From: Panicum virgatum
Taxonomy: Eukaryota > Streptophyta > Magnoliopsida > Poales > Poaceae
Assembly: GCF_016808335.1 (NCBI RefSeq)
Contig: NC_053153.1
Coordinates: 31,255,590 to 31,319,589 of the forward strand
Direction of reading: 5' to 3'
Length of the DNA: 64,000 bases
Shown in pieces: positions 34,468 to 45,141 of the stretch; positions within the stretch are counted from its first letter, which is position 1; each line of letters opens with the position of its first letter. Below the pieces are notes generated by a model, which saw only the letters and a program-made list of their open reading frames with translations, was not told the origin of the DNA and searched no databases. The translations under genes and the position numbers were made by a program.

Positions 34468-37400
34468 ATGGAAGATAATGAAGAAGAAGATTTTGACGAC
34501 CACTTTTCCGGGAATGCTGGAATCGGTGCATTCGATGACGATATTCCCATGGAAGAGCCTGAAGTAGATGTAGCAGAAATTGATCCCAGCGACGATCTGG
34601 GGCAGGCATTGCACAATGTGCAGGCAGACTGTGAGAGTGAAACAGAGAGGTTGAAGTTCCAGAAGTTGTTAGAGGACCACCGTAAGTTGTTGTACCCAGA
34701 TTGTCAAAATGGATTGAAGAAACTTGGCACCACCTTGGAGTTGCTGCAATGGAAGGCGACAAATGGTGTATCCGACAAGGGATTTGGTGAATTACTCAAA
34801 CTTGTTAAAAAAATACTTCCTAAGGACAACGAATTGCCTACCACAACATATGAAGCCAAACAACTTGTTTGCCCTTTAGGATTGGAAGTGCAAAAAGATA
34901 CATGCATGCCCCAACGACTGCATCCTCTACCGAGGCGAGTACGAGAATTTGGATGCATGTCCCATATGCAGTGCATTGCGTTACAAGATTAGAAAAGATG
35001 ATCCTGGAGATGTCGAGGGGGAGCCTCCCCGGAAGAGTGTTCCTGCGAAGGTCATGTGGTATTCGCCTATAATACCACGTTTGAAGCGTCTGTTTAGAAA
35101 TAAAGATAATGCTAAGTTGATGCGATGGCACAAAGAGGAACGCAAGAAAGACTCGATGTTGAGACACCCCGCTGATGGGTCGCAGTGGAGAAAAATAGAT
35201 AGAACATACCCTGAATTTGATTTGGATGCGAGAAACATCAGGTTCAGTTTGAGTACGGATGGCATGAATCCTTTTGGTGAGATGAGCAGTGGTCATAGCA
35301 CTTGGCCTGTGACTCTTTGTATGTACAATCTTCCACCATGGCTCTGCATGAAACGAAAGTTCATCATGATGCCAGTGCTTATCTCGGGTCCAAAGCAGCT
35401 CGGAAATGACATTGATGTGTACCTAAGACCATTGGTCGAAGAACTCTTATTGCTCTGGGGCGATGAAGGTGTACGGATGTGGGATGAATACAAACAGGAA
35501 AACTTCAACCTACGAGCATTGCTGTTCATAACAATCAATTACTGGCCTGCTCTTAGTAACTTGTCAGGAGATTCGAACAAGGGATACAAAGCATGCACAC
35601 ACTATTTAGTTGATACCGATAATATATGGTTGACTCACTGTAAGAAGGTTGTATACATGGGTCATCGTCGATTTCTTCCCATCAGGCATGCGGTACGAAA
35701 GAAGGGCAAGTATTTCAAAGGCCAAGCGGACCACCGAACAAAACCGATGCACCGTAGTGGTAAAGACGTCTTCAACATGGTAAAAGATCTAAAAGTTATT
35801 TTTGGAAAGGGATCTGGTAGCCAACCTGTTCCGAACGAAAACGGAATGGCGCCCATGTGGAAGAAGAAATCTATATTTTGGGAGCTACCATATTGGGAAG
35901 TCTCAGATGTTCGTCATGCAATTGATGTGATGCACCTCACGAAAGAATTTTTGTGTCAACCTGATAGCATTCTTGGGAGTGTACGAAAAGACAAAAGATA
36001 CAATAGAAGCACGTCAAGAATTGCAACGTATGGAAGAACGAGATGCCTTACATCCACAATAGCGAGATAATGGACGACAATACTTAAGTCCTGCCAGCTA
36101 TACTCTTAGCAAGGAAGAGAAAGAAACCATGTTTGACTGCTTAAGCAGTATAAAGGTTCCATCTGGATACTCATCCAATATAAAAGGAATCTTAAATTTG
36201 GCAGAGAAGAAATTTACAAATCTCAAGTCCCATGACTGCCATGTGCTTATGACCGAACTTCTTCCGGTTGTGCTGCGGGGGATTCTGCCTGATAACGTCC
36301 GGTTAACCGTCGTGAAGCTATGTGCCTTCCTCAATGTAGTTTCTCAGAAGATAATTGACCCGGAGAATTTGATAAAGCTGCAAAACGATGTGGTGCAATG
36401 TCTTGTTGGCTTTGAGCTGATATTTCCACCATCTTTCTTCAACATCATGACACATCTTCTAGTGCACCTTGTGAAAGAGATTAATATCCTCAGACCAGTA
36501 TTTCTACACAACATGTTCCCATTCGAAAGGTTCATGGGGGTACTCAGGAAATGTGTTCGTAATCGAGCTCGTCTAGAAGGAAGCATCACCAGTGCCTACG
36601 GAACTGAGGAGGTCATTGACTTTTGTGTTGACTTTATTGATGACCTTAAACCGATTGGAGTCCCTGAATCGCGATATGAGGGGAGACTAACCGGAAAGGG
36701 TACATTAGGATAGAAATCTTATGTCTGCACAGATGATTTCTCATTCAAGAAAGTGCATTATACGGTTCTTCAACAATCATCCTTGGTTGACCCATATATC
36801 GAGGAACACAAGAAAATTCTGCTCTCCAAATTCCCGGAAAAGTCTGAGGCATGGATTACACGTGAGCACATGAACACTTTCTGCAGCTAGTTGCAGAAGC
36901 ATCTAATGCATAACATGGATATAAGTGAACAACTGTTCTTATTAGCTAGGGGACCATCTTGGAATATCTTAAGGTACGAGATAAATGGAAACACATTTTA
37001 TACGATAGCCCAAGATAAAAAGAGTACCAACCAAAACAGCGGTGTTCGTATGGATACCACAGACAATAATGGAAAAAAGGACACATATTACGGCTACATT
37101 GAAGAGATATGGGAGCTAGATTACGGTCCCAATTTCAAGGTGCCTCTAATTCGTTGCCAATGGGTTAAGCTATCTGGAGGAGGGGTAACAAAAGATGAGT
37201 ATGGGATGACAATAGTTGATCTCAACAATCTTGGGTATAGAGACGAGCCATTTGTTCTAGCCCAGGATGTCGCTCAGGTTTTCTACATTAAGGACATGTC
37301 CAGCAAGCCAAAGAAGGGGATAAACAAGCAAAAGGATGAGCCTAAGCGACACATAGTTCTATCAGGAAAGAGAAACATCGTTGGAGTGGAGGACAAGACA

Positions 37401-37568
37401 GACTTGTCAGAAGAATATAATAATTTTGTTGCCATTCCACCTTTCGAAGTAAATGCTGATCCATGCAGCCTGCTAGCCAATGATGATGCTCCATACTTGT
37501 GCCGTGATCATAATCAAGGGACATTTGTGAAGAGAAAGTCTGTTACCGCTAATCCTTCATGTACTTGA
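34468..37568 (+). pseudogene. CACTA tnp2-type transposase, main part
   Basis: This continues the exon split by Copia-1. It begins with an acidic segment (EDNEEEDFDDHF), then the Transposase_21 region with YRGEYENLDACPIC and STDGMNPFG (one expected catalytic Asp). A DUF4218-like block follows (36129-36713, with LPVVLRGILPDNVR and HLLVHLVKEI), then a DUF4216-like block (36891-37568, with YYGYIEEIWELDYG). This composition is typical of plant En/Spm transposases, which cut and move CACTA elements. It is inactive: an extra A in the run at about 34891-34895 shifts frame, a second shift lies near 36000, and there are stops near 36048, 36712 and 36888. Confidence 0.9.
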
Positions 37569-38160
37569 ATCATTTTATATTATTTTATAAAAAAGTAATC
37601 GCAATTCTAATACTTTTATTATATATGTACTGTACAATTATACTTTATGTGTTATATATATCATTTTTTATATTTTTCACTTAATTACCAGACTCAATTA
37701 TAATTTTCATTCAATAATGGATTACTCAACTAATTTTATTTATTTCATGAAATTACATTCACATTAACACACTATACTCTCTCACTAACACACACTATCT
37801 CTCAAACTCACACACTACTCATTAATATAATGAAATTGCTTAATTTTATGTAAAATTCACTTTTTAAACGTTAATATCATGATAGAATCCACTTTCTATC
37901 GAAAAGCAACAGTTTGAAAAAATTTATTCACCTAATATATTTTTGCATGGTCAAAATAACAAATATGATTTCAAAAAAGTTGGATATTTCGTTGACCCAA
38001 TCACTTGAATGAAAATTAATTATTTTTGTTGCGTGTATCAAGTTTATATAGAGATAAGAAATTTTGTTTCATAATTTTTGGAATCATAATTTTATTAACT
38101 GAATTAACAAATGAAAGCCTATTTTAAAAGAGAAGTAAAAAGAAACAAAATCAAACATAA
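37569..38160. other. AT-rich non-coding stretch after the transposase
   Basis: This is very AT-rich sequence with no ORF of note and no CACTA terminus or subterminal repeat. It is probably the 3' region of the transposase gene. Confidence 0.5.
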
Positions 38161-38189
38161 GGTTTGGCGGGAATGAGGGAAAACGGGCC

Positions 38190-38430
38190 CCTTTTGTCCC
38201 GGGTGGTAGATCCACCAGGGACTAAAGGTGGGCCGCGGGCTGGGAATTTTCCCGCCCCGCCCAAAAACATCTTTTGTCCCTAGTGGAGCCACGACCCAGG
38301 ACAAAAGGCCCTTTTGTCCCGGGTGGTGGCTTCACCCGGGACAAAGGGGGGGGGCTTTTGTCCCGGGTGAAGCCACCACCCGGGACAAAAGGGCCTTTTG
38401 TCCCGGGTCGTGGCTCCACCCGCGACAAAA
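38190..38430. repeat. Inverted TTTTGTCCCGGGTGG repeats (CACTA subterminal-like)
   Basis: About five hairpin-forming units are packed in 240 bp, each made of CTTTTGTCCCGGGTGG and its complement separated by a short GGCTTCA-type loop. Such tandem inverted GTCCCGGG motifs are typical of the subterminal zones of grass CACTA elements, where the transposase binds. Here they lie between the two CACTA genes, not next to a visible CACTA end. Confidence 0.7.
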
Positions 38431-38439
38431 GCCCCCCCC

Positions 38440-38446
38440 TATATAA
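38440..38446 (+). promoter_or_regulatory. Putative TATA box of the second CACTA gene
   Basis: TATATAA directly follows the hairpin repeats and precedes a CT-rich stretch typical of a plant 5' leader. The downstream gene with Transposase_24 and Ulp1 domains is on the same strand. Promoter assignment is by position only. Confidence 0.5.
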
Positions 38447-39001
38447 CTCTCCTTCTTCCTCGCCCCCTGTTCCCCCAACACTTTGCGATTTTCTTGATTT
38501 CCGCCGGTGCGCCGTCGTCCCGCTGCTCGATCTGACTCCTCCTTCTCGCCATCGTAGTCATCCCCGAGCGCCGCCGTCCACTGCCGCCAGAGGACGCGCC
38601 GCTAGAGCTTCGCCGCCCCATCGCGCCGTCATCCCCGAGCGCAGTCGTCGCCGACCATTGCCCCCGTACCGGCCCCGACCTCGCCCTCCACCCGCGTGCA
38701 CCGCCCGAGCTCGCCGGCCCCGCGCCGTCGTCCCGGACCACGCCCTCGACCTCCACCCGCCGCCGGCCCCGACGTCGCCTGCCCCCGTGCCAGCCCCCCG
38801 CCTCGAGCGACCTCCACCGCCGCCGGCCCCGACGTCGCCGGACCCGACCTCGACGCCCGCCGTGCCGCCCCCGTCCCCCCCCCCCCCCCCCGCCCTCGAC
38901 CGCCGGCGCACTGCACACCTCGGCCGCCGCCTCAACTCGCCGACCCGACGCACCACCGCCGACGCCAGCTAGCAGTCAAGGGTCAAGGACGTAAGCCCTT
39001 T

Positions 39002-39035
39002 GCTGACGTCAGCACTACTATGTGCTGACGTCAGC
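39002..39035. promoter_or_regulatory. Paired GCTGACGTCAGC palindromes (bZIP-type sites)
   Basis: Two perfect 12-bp palindromes lie at 39002-39013 and 39024-39035, 22 bp apart start to start. The core TGACGTCA is the classical CRE/TGA site bound by bZIP dimers. The 22-bp spacing is close to two helical turns, so both would face the same side of the DNA. Confidence 0.6.
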
Positions 39036-39184
39036 TTTTTTTATTATGTTAGAAATAGTTGGAAATAGATAGGAGTTTGTAGAAAATAGTTAGAAAATAG
39101 TTGGAAAAATCGTAGAATCATGAAAAATCATGAAAAATAGTTGGAAAATTTTATTTATTATATATTAAGTAGAATTGATTTGTA

Positions 39185-39300
39185 GATATATTATTAGAAT
39201 TTAATTATGGAAATATTATTAGAATCCAATTTTGGATATATTATTAGAATTCAATTTTGGATATATTATTAGCGACAAATTATGGATATATTATTAGAGA
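39185..39300. repeat. 25-bp tandem repeat, about 4.6 copies
   Basis: The unit GATATATTATTAGAATYYAATT plus three more bases repeats head to tail with a few substitutions. It is AT-rich and inside the presumed leader or intron of the second CACTA gene. Confidence 0.8.
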
Positions 39301-39325
39301 GAATTTAGAGAGAATTTCTATTATT

Positions 39326-39489
39326 ATGTATTCATTATTTAATTATGTCATTCAAAGACTTTAATTTATCATGTATTTATTATTTTTTTATGTCATTAAA
39401 AGAGTTCAATTTATCATGTATTTATTCTTTAATTATGTCATTCAAATACTTTAATGTATCATGTATTTATTATTTAATTATGTCATTTA
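39326..39489. repeat. 45-bp tandem repeat, about 3.6 copies
   Basis: Units starting ATGTATT(T/C)ATTATTT recur at intervals of 45 bp (for example 39371, 39416 and 39461) and share AATTATGTCATTCAAA. The array directly follows the 25-bp array. Confidence 0.8.
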
Positions 39490-39529
39490 TATTACTTCTC
39501 GAGCTCGCAAACTCGCGCTAACACACAAT

Positions 39530-39661
39530 CGTTTCTGATAGTTTCCGATCGTTACCGATCCCGACTGAATCGTTTCCGATAGTTTCCGATCGTTTCCGAT
39601 AGTTTCCGATCGTTACCGATACCGACCGAATCGTTTCCGATAGTTTTCGATCGTTACCGAT
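39530..39661. repeat. 10-bp GTTTCCGAT(A/C) tandem repeat
   Basis: About a dozen near-copies of GTTTCCGATA or GTTACCGATC lie just upstream of the coding start at 39727. The density and regular 10-bp period, one helical turn, suggest a protein-binding array such as a transposase-regulator site, but no known motif is matched with certainty. Confidence 0.75.
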
Positions 39662-39726
39662 CTAAATATGTGGATTATTTAGAGAATTTTTTTAAGGGTT
39701 TTATTTGTATTCATATTTTAGTTACG

Positions 39727-41358
39727 ATGGACCCGCGACACACAAACTCGGAAGACGAACAGTTCCTGTTCAATATGATTACTGAAGGTCAAGGAGATGT
39801 CCCTGAACAAGCTGATGATGGCAGCAATACCGACATATATTTGAATATGTCCGGTGATGGAATTGAGCCACCATCTATTTAGGATGATGCTGCTGGTGAA
39901 CAAAGTGCTAATGTACATATCACAACTATACTTATTTGTAGTGAAAATTATATTTTCATCTGAATCTATATGAATACTATGAATGTTTTTTTATAGCTGT
40001 ATGGATCATCGTCGCAACAGAAAAAGACGAAGTGAGGCCCGACAAAAAAACTGGAAGGGCGGTTCATTATAACGGAAGTTGGTCCAGATGGCGAACCGAT
40101 TGCTCCAGAAGCTGCCGCCAAAAAATCCATAAGACAATCCGGATGTATTGTCAGGGACCACATCCCGATCAGCTTCAGGCTCTGGAAAGCTTCCAATCCA
40201 AGCGAGGAACGGGATGCGGTACCCGAAAGAGAAAAAAAATGGTGCTGGCGGGAGCTTAAGAAAAACTTCACGGTTCCAGCTGAATCCGAAGAGATATGCA
40301 AGCGCTGGACCCTGAGTATGACGGCCGAACAGCTGCAATCATTCAAGAAAATTTTGACGAAGAAATATATCAAGACCGGGACCACACCCGTATTTACCGG
40401 CGAGCTCGAAAAGCTCAAGGGTCACTGGGATGCATTTGTGGAATACAAGTCTTCAGAGCTTGGGCTTCAGAAGGTCCAGAAGGCCAAAGACAATGCCTCG
40501 AAGAAAGTGTACCATCACACTCTAGACCAAGGAGGCTACAAGCTTGCAATACCCAAATGGGAGAAGGTGGAGCAAGATCTGCTTGACAGAGGCATCCAAC
40601 CTGCGACCATGAACTGGCCTGAAAGGTCAAGGACCTGGTTTTATGGTCACGGGGGAAGCTTGGACCCATTGATTGGGGATTGCATTTATGGGCCAAGGAT
40701 CCAGCTAGCAACACAGAGACTACAGGAGGCCATACAAGTAGTGGCCGAGTGAACATCCAGAGCACTTGCGAAGGCTAGAGGAACGGCTCATGTCACACGA
40801 TCAAAGACTGGAGGAAGAGGTTCAACGCCAAGTAGCCATAGCAATGAGCCAGCAACAGCAAGCACAAACGGTGCCTCCAGAGCCTAATGTCGCAGCCGAT
40901 CATATGTCTCAGCGGAAAAGCAGCTGCGCTTCCACAGACGTCGCCGTCGAGCCAACGGGGATCCAGGCCGCAGTTGAAGCGACGGCCCCGCAGCGATTTC
41001 CAGTGGATGAGATCACCCAGCGGACACCTTGTGACCTGCAGACTGCCATTAAGAACTTAATGTTTACTGTTGCGTACGGTACCGCCATGCCAACCCAACC
41101 AGGCGACGTGTACCACGGGAAGCAAATTCCGGCAGGATATACAAGAGTTGGCATGGAGCTGGTGTGCCAGGGTTGGGAGACGCTTGAGATTGATATTCCT
41201 GGAGGTGATGGGGAGACGACACTAGCAGAAGCCATTCATGGCTACATCCTATGGGATAAGCGCTACATTGTCCTAAAGTCGGATGATCGAATACCAAGAC
41301 CGGCATCTCAGCATGCCTCTCCAAGGCCATCATCGCCGCAAAACCCCCCAAGGGCAGC
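39727..41358 (+). pseudogene. CACTA second gene, 5' part (Transposase_24)
   Basis: Exon 1 runs from the ATG at 39727 to about 39909, followed by a short intron to TTTTTTTATAG at 39996. The next exon carries the Transposase_24 (Ptta/En/Spm) domain, with KKNFTVPAESEEICKRWTL, KKVYHHTLDQGGYKLAIPKW and NWPERSRTWFYGHGG. A glutamine-rich coiled-coil-like stretch (40766-40880) and a further domain with TPCDLQTAIKNL and ILWDKRYIVL follow. Lesions: a TAG at 39880 at a likely glutamine codon, another near 40030 and a frame change near 40750. The gene is cut at 41358 by Copia-2 and continues at 54139. The protein is probably a DNA-binding accessory factor of the element. Confidence 0.85.
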
Positions 41359-42959
41359 TGAAAGCATCTAGGCCCTCTAGGTATGTTTCGGTGATTAATG
41401 ACAACCATTATTGTGACTAATGAGTTTGTGCAGCATAATGAATTCTTATCGCTCATTGGATCATATGTTAAAGAGACCCCTAAATTTCATCATTCAAAAA
41501 GGCGATCTTGGTATTCAACTCAAGTATATAACAAGACTAAGGATCTTTCTAGTCCTAAGTGTCACAAGGATGAGAAGGACACTTAGGTTAGTACAGGTTT
41601 TATAGTTTTGTAGAGATCGCACTATTAAGAGGGGTTAAGGCCAAGTAACTTGAGCATGGATATGGTCAATCAAAAAATGGATGCACACATTGGTCACTCA
41701 GGTTCTTGGAAGCTCAAACAAGTGCTATTCAACTCATATCTCAAGAATATTTGGATTTCATTCAATACTCAAATCAAAACAGACAAAATCAGGAAAAAGT
41801 CTTATCACCGGTTTAACCGATGACATCAATTTTCTATACGTCGGTTAAACGCTGTCACTAAAGCATGGACACTGAGTACACTAGTTAAACCGACGATATT
41901 TGAAATTAACGTCGGTGCAGTTGTCCAGAATGTTGGTTTTCTAGGGATTTCTAAGCTTATACTCACCGGTTAAACTGACGATGGATTTGAGTTAGCGTCG
42001 GTGCAGTTGTCCAGAGAGTTGTTTTTTCAGTTGATCAGTGGACAACTACACTCACCGGTTAAACTGATGATACGCCGGTTAAATTGCCCGAGCTGTAACG
42101 GCTAGTTTTTCAAATGGGCAGTTTACATTCATCGATTAAACCGACGATGACTTTTGGAGGGCCGTCGGATTAACCGGCGTTGCGTACTTTTCTAGTAGCT
42201 TTTCTCCAACGGCTCTATCCGCGTGAGCTGCCTATATATACCCCTCCAATGGGTCATTTTGAAGTCTCTTACACCAGGCAACACTCATACACTCATTCTA
42301 TTGTTGAGAGCCACCTTGAGCTTCACATTCCACTCATTTGATCTTTCAATCATCCAAGAAGCAAGGCTAAGGACTTGAGTAGAGAGAAGCTTGTGTGCAT
42401 CCATTCTTGGTGATCGGTTCTTGCTCAAGTGAAGGCCCTAGCTTGTTACTCTTGGTGATTGGCATCTCCTAGGCGATCTTGGTGATTGATGTGTTTCTTG
42501 CGGAGCTTGCCAAGTTGATTGTGGGAGCCCGAAGAAGATTGTACGTGGCTTGAGCTCCACCACGCCGGGATGGTGAACGGAGACTCTTAGTGAGCACCCT
42601 CGTCTCGGTGACTTGGGAGGTGACAAGTCTCTTAGTGAGTGTCACAACGTGGATTAGGGGTGTGTGCCAACACATCGACACCACGGGAAAAAACTCGGTC
42701 GTCTCTTGCCCACTCTTTACATTCAAGCACTTACTTTCATGAAATTTATTCATGTGCTTGACCCTAGAGATGATAACTTAGCTCTACCTTGCTTAGCTTT
42801 ATACTTTGTTGTATCCTTTATAGCTTGTGTAGGTTGCTTAGTTAGCCGGTTGGTGAATTGAGCCTTACTAGTATTGCATAGGTTAAGGTTGCTTTATTTT
42901 ATTTTAAAAATTTGAAAAGGCTCAATTCACCCCCCCTCTTGGTCCATAGATCCTTTACA
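41359..42959 (+). repeat. 5' LTR of Copia-2
   Basis: This runs TGAAAGCATC... to ...CCTTTACA, 1601 bp, equal in length to the 3' LTR. It has a TATA box at about 42233 (TATATATA) and a palindrome cluster at 41805-42180 built on TCACCGGTTAAACCGAYG. Its last third, starting near 42430, resembles the Copia-1 LTR, while the first third does not. Confidence 0.93.
41805..42180 (+). repeat. Palindrome cluster in Copia-2 LTR
   Basis: About eight sites of the type ACCGGTTTAACCGATG, ACCGGTTAAACTGACG or GTCGGATTAACCGGCG occur within 375 bp, again just upstream of the TATA box. The spacer is mostly TTAAACC, whereas Copia-1 has TTGAACC. The 3' LTR copy is at 52979-53354, where several sites differ by C/T changes. 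Confidence 0.8.
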
Positions 42960-42961
42960 AT

Positions 42962-42974
42962 TGGTATCAGAGCC
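42962..42974 (+). other. Primer binding site of Copia-2 (tRNA-iMet)
   Basis: A perfect TGGTATCAGAGCC starts three bases after the 5' LTR. Confidence 0.92.
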
Positions 42975-43015
42975 TCGTTGCTCATTTGGATCATTAAGCT
43001 TCACCGCCTAAATCT

Positions 43016-45126
43016 ATGGCCAAGATCGGTGGATCGCCTCCTCACTTCGAGGGCAAGAACTTTGCTTATTGGAAAGTTCGCATGGCCGCATATCTTGATG
43101 CGATTGCCCCGAAGTGTGGTTAGCAACAAAGACCGGGTTCACCGGAATTCCCACCCTGGAACAACTCAAGTAGAATGCTAAGGCTAGAAATGCAATTTTC
43201 GAAGCCATTAGTGAGGAAGTCTTTGCTAGAGTTAATGGCATGGACTTGGCAAGTGATATTTGGAAGGACCTCATTGAAATTCATAAAGGCTCCACCAAAG
43301 TTTGTGAGCAAAAATATCACTTATTTAGAGCTAAGTATGATTCTTTTAAAATGCTAGCTCATGAAAATTGCAATGATATGTATTCTCGCTTGAATGTCAT
43401 TGTCAAGGACATTAATGCACTTGAAATATCTAAAATTGACAGTGGCTCCATCAACCGCAAGATACTCATGCTCCTTCCGAAGCCCAAGTACAACATCATC
43501 AATGCTATGCTTCAAAAGGAGAATCTTGATACGATGGAAGTGGGAGAGCTTGTGGGCGAAATGCGCGCTCATGAAATGGGTATTCTTGGTATGTCCGAAG
43601 AGCCAACTTCAAGCAAATCAATCGCTCTCAAAACCAATGTCAACAAGCACCGCAAGCTCAAGATGATCAAGCAAGAATCAAGCTCAAGCAATGAAGAAGA
43701 TGATCATCATGAAAGCTCATCCGATGATGAAGATGATGGTGAGCTTGCTCTCATGATGAGAAAGTTCACACGCTTGAGTGACAAGATGAACAAGAAGGGT
43801 TACAACTTTGACCCTAAAAGAAGAATGTTCTGGCCAAGGGAAGATTTCAAGAACAAAACATGCTACAATTGTGGAGAAAAAGGTTACATCTCTCCAGATT
43901 GCCCCAAGCCGGACAAAAGAAAGAAGGATAACAAGAGAAAGCATCGCCATGATTCAAGCGATGATGATGAAGATGAAAGGAAGAACAAAAACAAGAAACT
44001 TGGGAAGAAGAAGAGCCATGACAAGAAGACCAAGCTCTTCCCAAAGAAGAAAGGCAACACCAAGAGAAGCTTCTTGGTGGAAAAATAAGAATGGGTGACC
44101 GATATCTCATCAAGTGAAGAATCAAGTGATGAAGAAGACATCGTCACCATTGCTATCACCAACGAAGAACCATTACTACCTCCACCTCCTATGTGCCTCA
44201 TGGCAAAAGGTAACACAAAGGTATGTGAGGAGGATAGTGATAGTGATAGTGATGATGTGCTTGATCCTAATGAATTTGCTAACCTCATCAATGAGTATAC
44301 ATCCGTCATCAAGAGGGAAAAGTGCTAGGTCAAGCTTCTTGAGAGCACTCATGCCAAGCTAGAGTTAGCTCACTCCGATTTGCTTGGCAAGTACAATGAC
44401 TTGCTCAAAAAGCACCATGAGTCACTTGCACTTGCTAAGCAAGTTGAAGAGAATCACAAAAAGCTCAAGCAAGAGCATAGGGAGTTAGCTCACAAATATC
44501 AAGAGATTGAGTTTGCCTATGAAGCAATTGACCCGAGTCTTGAGAACTCTATCAATGAAAATATTGAAAAGGTCAATGCTTCTACTTCATGTGATGACCT
44601 ACTCAATGATGCAAATGCTACTAATGTTTTGCCCAAGCTTGCTCCCTCTAGGGAAAAGGAATTGATGGATCAAGTGGCAAGCCTCAAGAGTAGTGTGGAG
44701 AAGCTCTCACGAGGAGAATACATCTACAAGGAAATTCTCTTCAACAATGCTCGTGACTATGGCAAGAGAGGTCTTGGTTCATTTCCGGAGCCAAACCAAG
44801 GCACTACTCCCTCTCTGGAGATCAAGACTAGCTTCATTAAAGAAGTTGGATCATATTGTCAACATTGCCAAGTCACCGGGCACCACACTAGGGAGTGTCC
44901 TTTGCAATCACGTCATTTCCCTACTTTACCTAAAAATTACTCATCTATGCATCAAAATAACCATTTTCTTTTGAGTAAGGTAAAGGGCAAGGTGAAGGCC
45001 AAATTTATTGGCAAGATTACAAAGAAAGCAAAGAAGAAGCTCCCCAAGCAACTTTGGGTTCCCAAAGTTCTTGTCACACATGTGCAAGGCCCAAAGCTCA
45101 TTTGGGTTCCAAAAACTCAAAAATGA
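43016..45126 (+). pseudogene. Copia-2 gag, frameshifted and interrupted
   Basis: This is the same capsid gene as at 23290-25401. A single C is missing from the C run near 43110, shifting the frame. In the restored frame there are a TAG at 43171, a TAA at 44086 and a TAG at 44326. The first zinc knuckle reads CYNCGEKGYISPDC, so the zinc-binding His is replaced by Tyr; the second knuckle, CQHCQVTGHHTREC, is intact. The terminal stop TGA falls at the same codon position as in Copia-1. The gene is non-functional. Confidence 0.9.
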
Positions 45127-45141
45127 TTCTCATTTGTGTAG

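Larger units (their letters stand above)
38447..39726 (+). other. GC-rich leader then AT-rich intron-like region with tandem repeats
   Basis: Positions 38450-38990 are very GC-rich, include a run of 17 C (38875-38891) and are open in several frames without a domain; this is probably a 5' untranslated exon. A possible donor GTAAG lies at 38991. Then comes a pair of GCTGACGTCAGC palindromes (39002-39035) and AT-rich sequence with a 25-bp tandem repeat (39185-39300), a 45-bp tandem repeat (about 39326-39489) and a 10-bp GTTTCCGATM repeat (about 39530-39661). Coding starts at 39727. Confidence 0.6.

Noticed and set aside
38274..39028. 232-codon Pro/Arg-rich ORF and opposite-strand Gly/Arg-rich ORFs
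   Set aside because: They arise from the hairpin repeats and GC-rich leader of the CACTA gene, with a C17 run; no domain.
39530..39661. GTTTCCGAT array as an Ac/Ds subterminal region
   Set aside because: It looks loosely similar, but there are no hAT termini or 8-bp duplication, and the array sits inside a CACTA gene leader.
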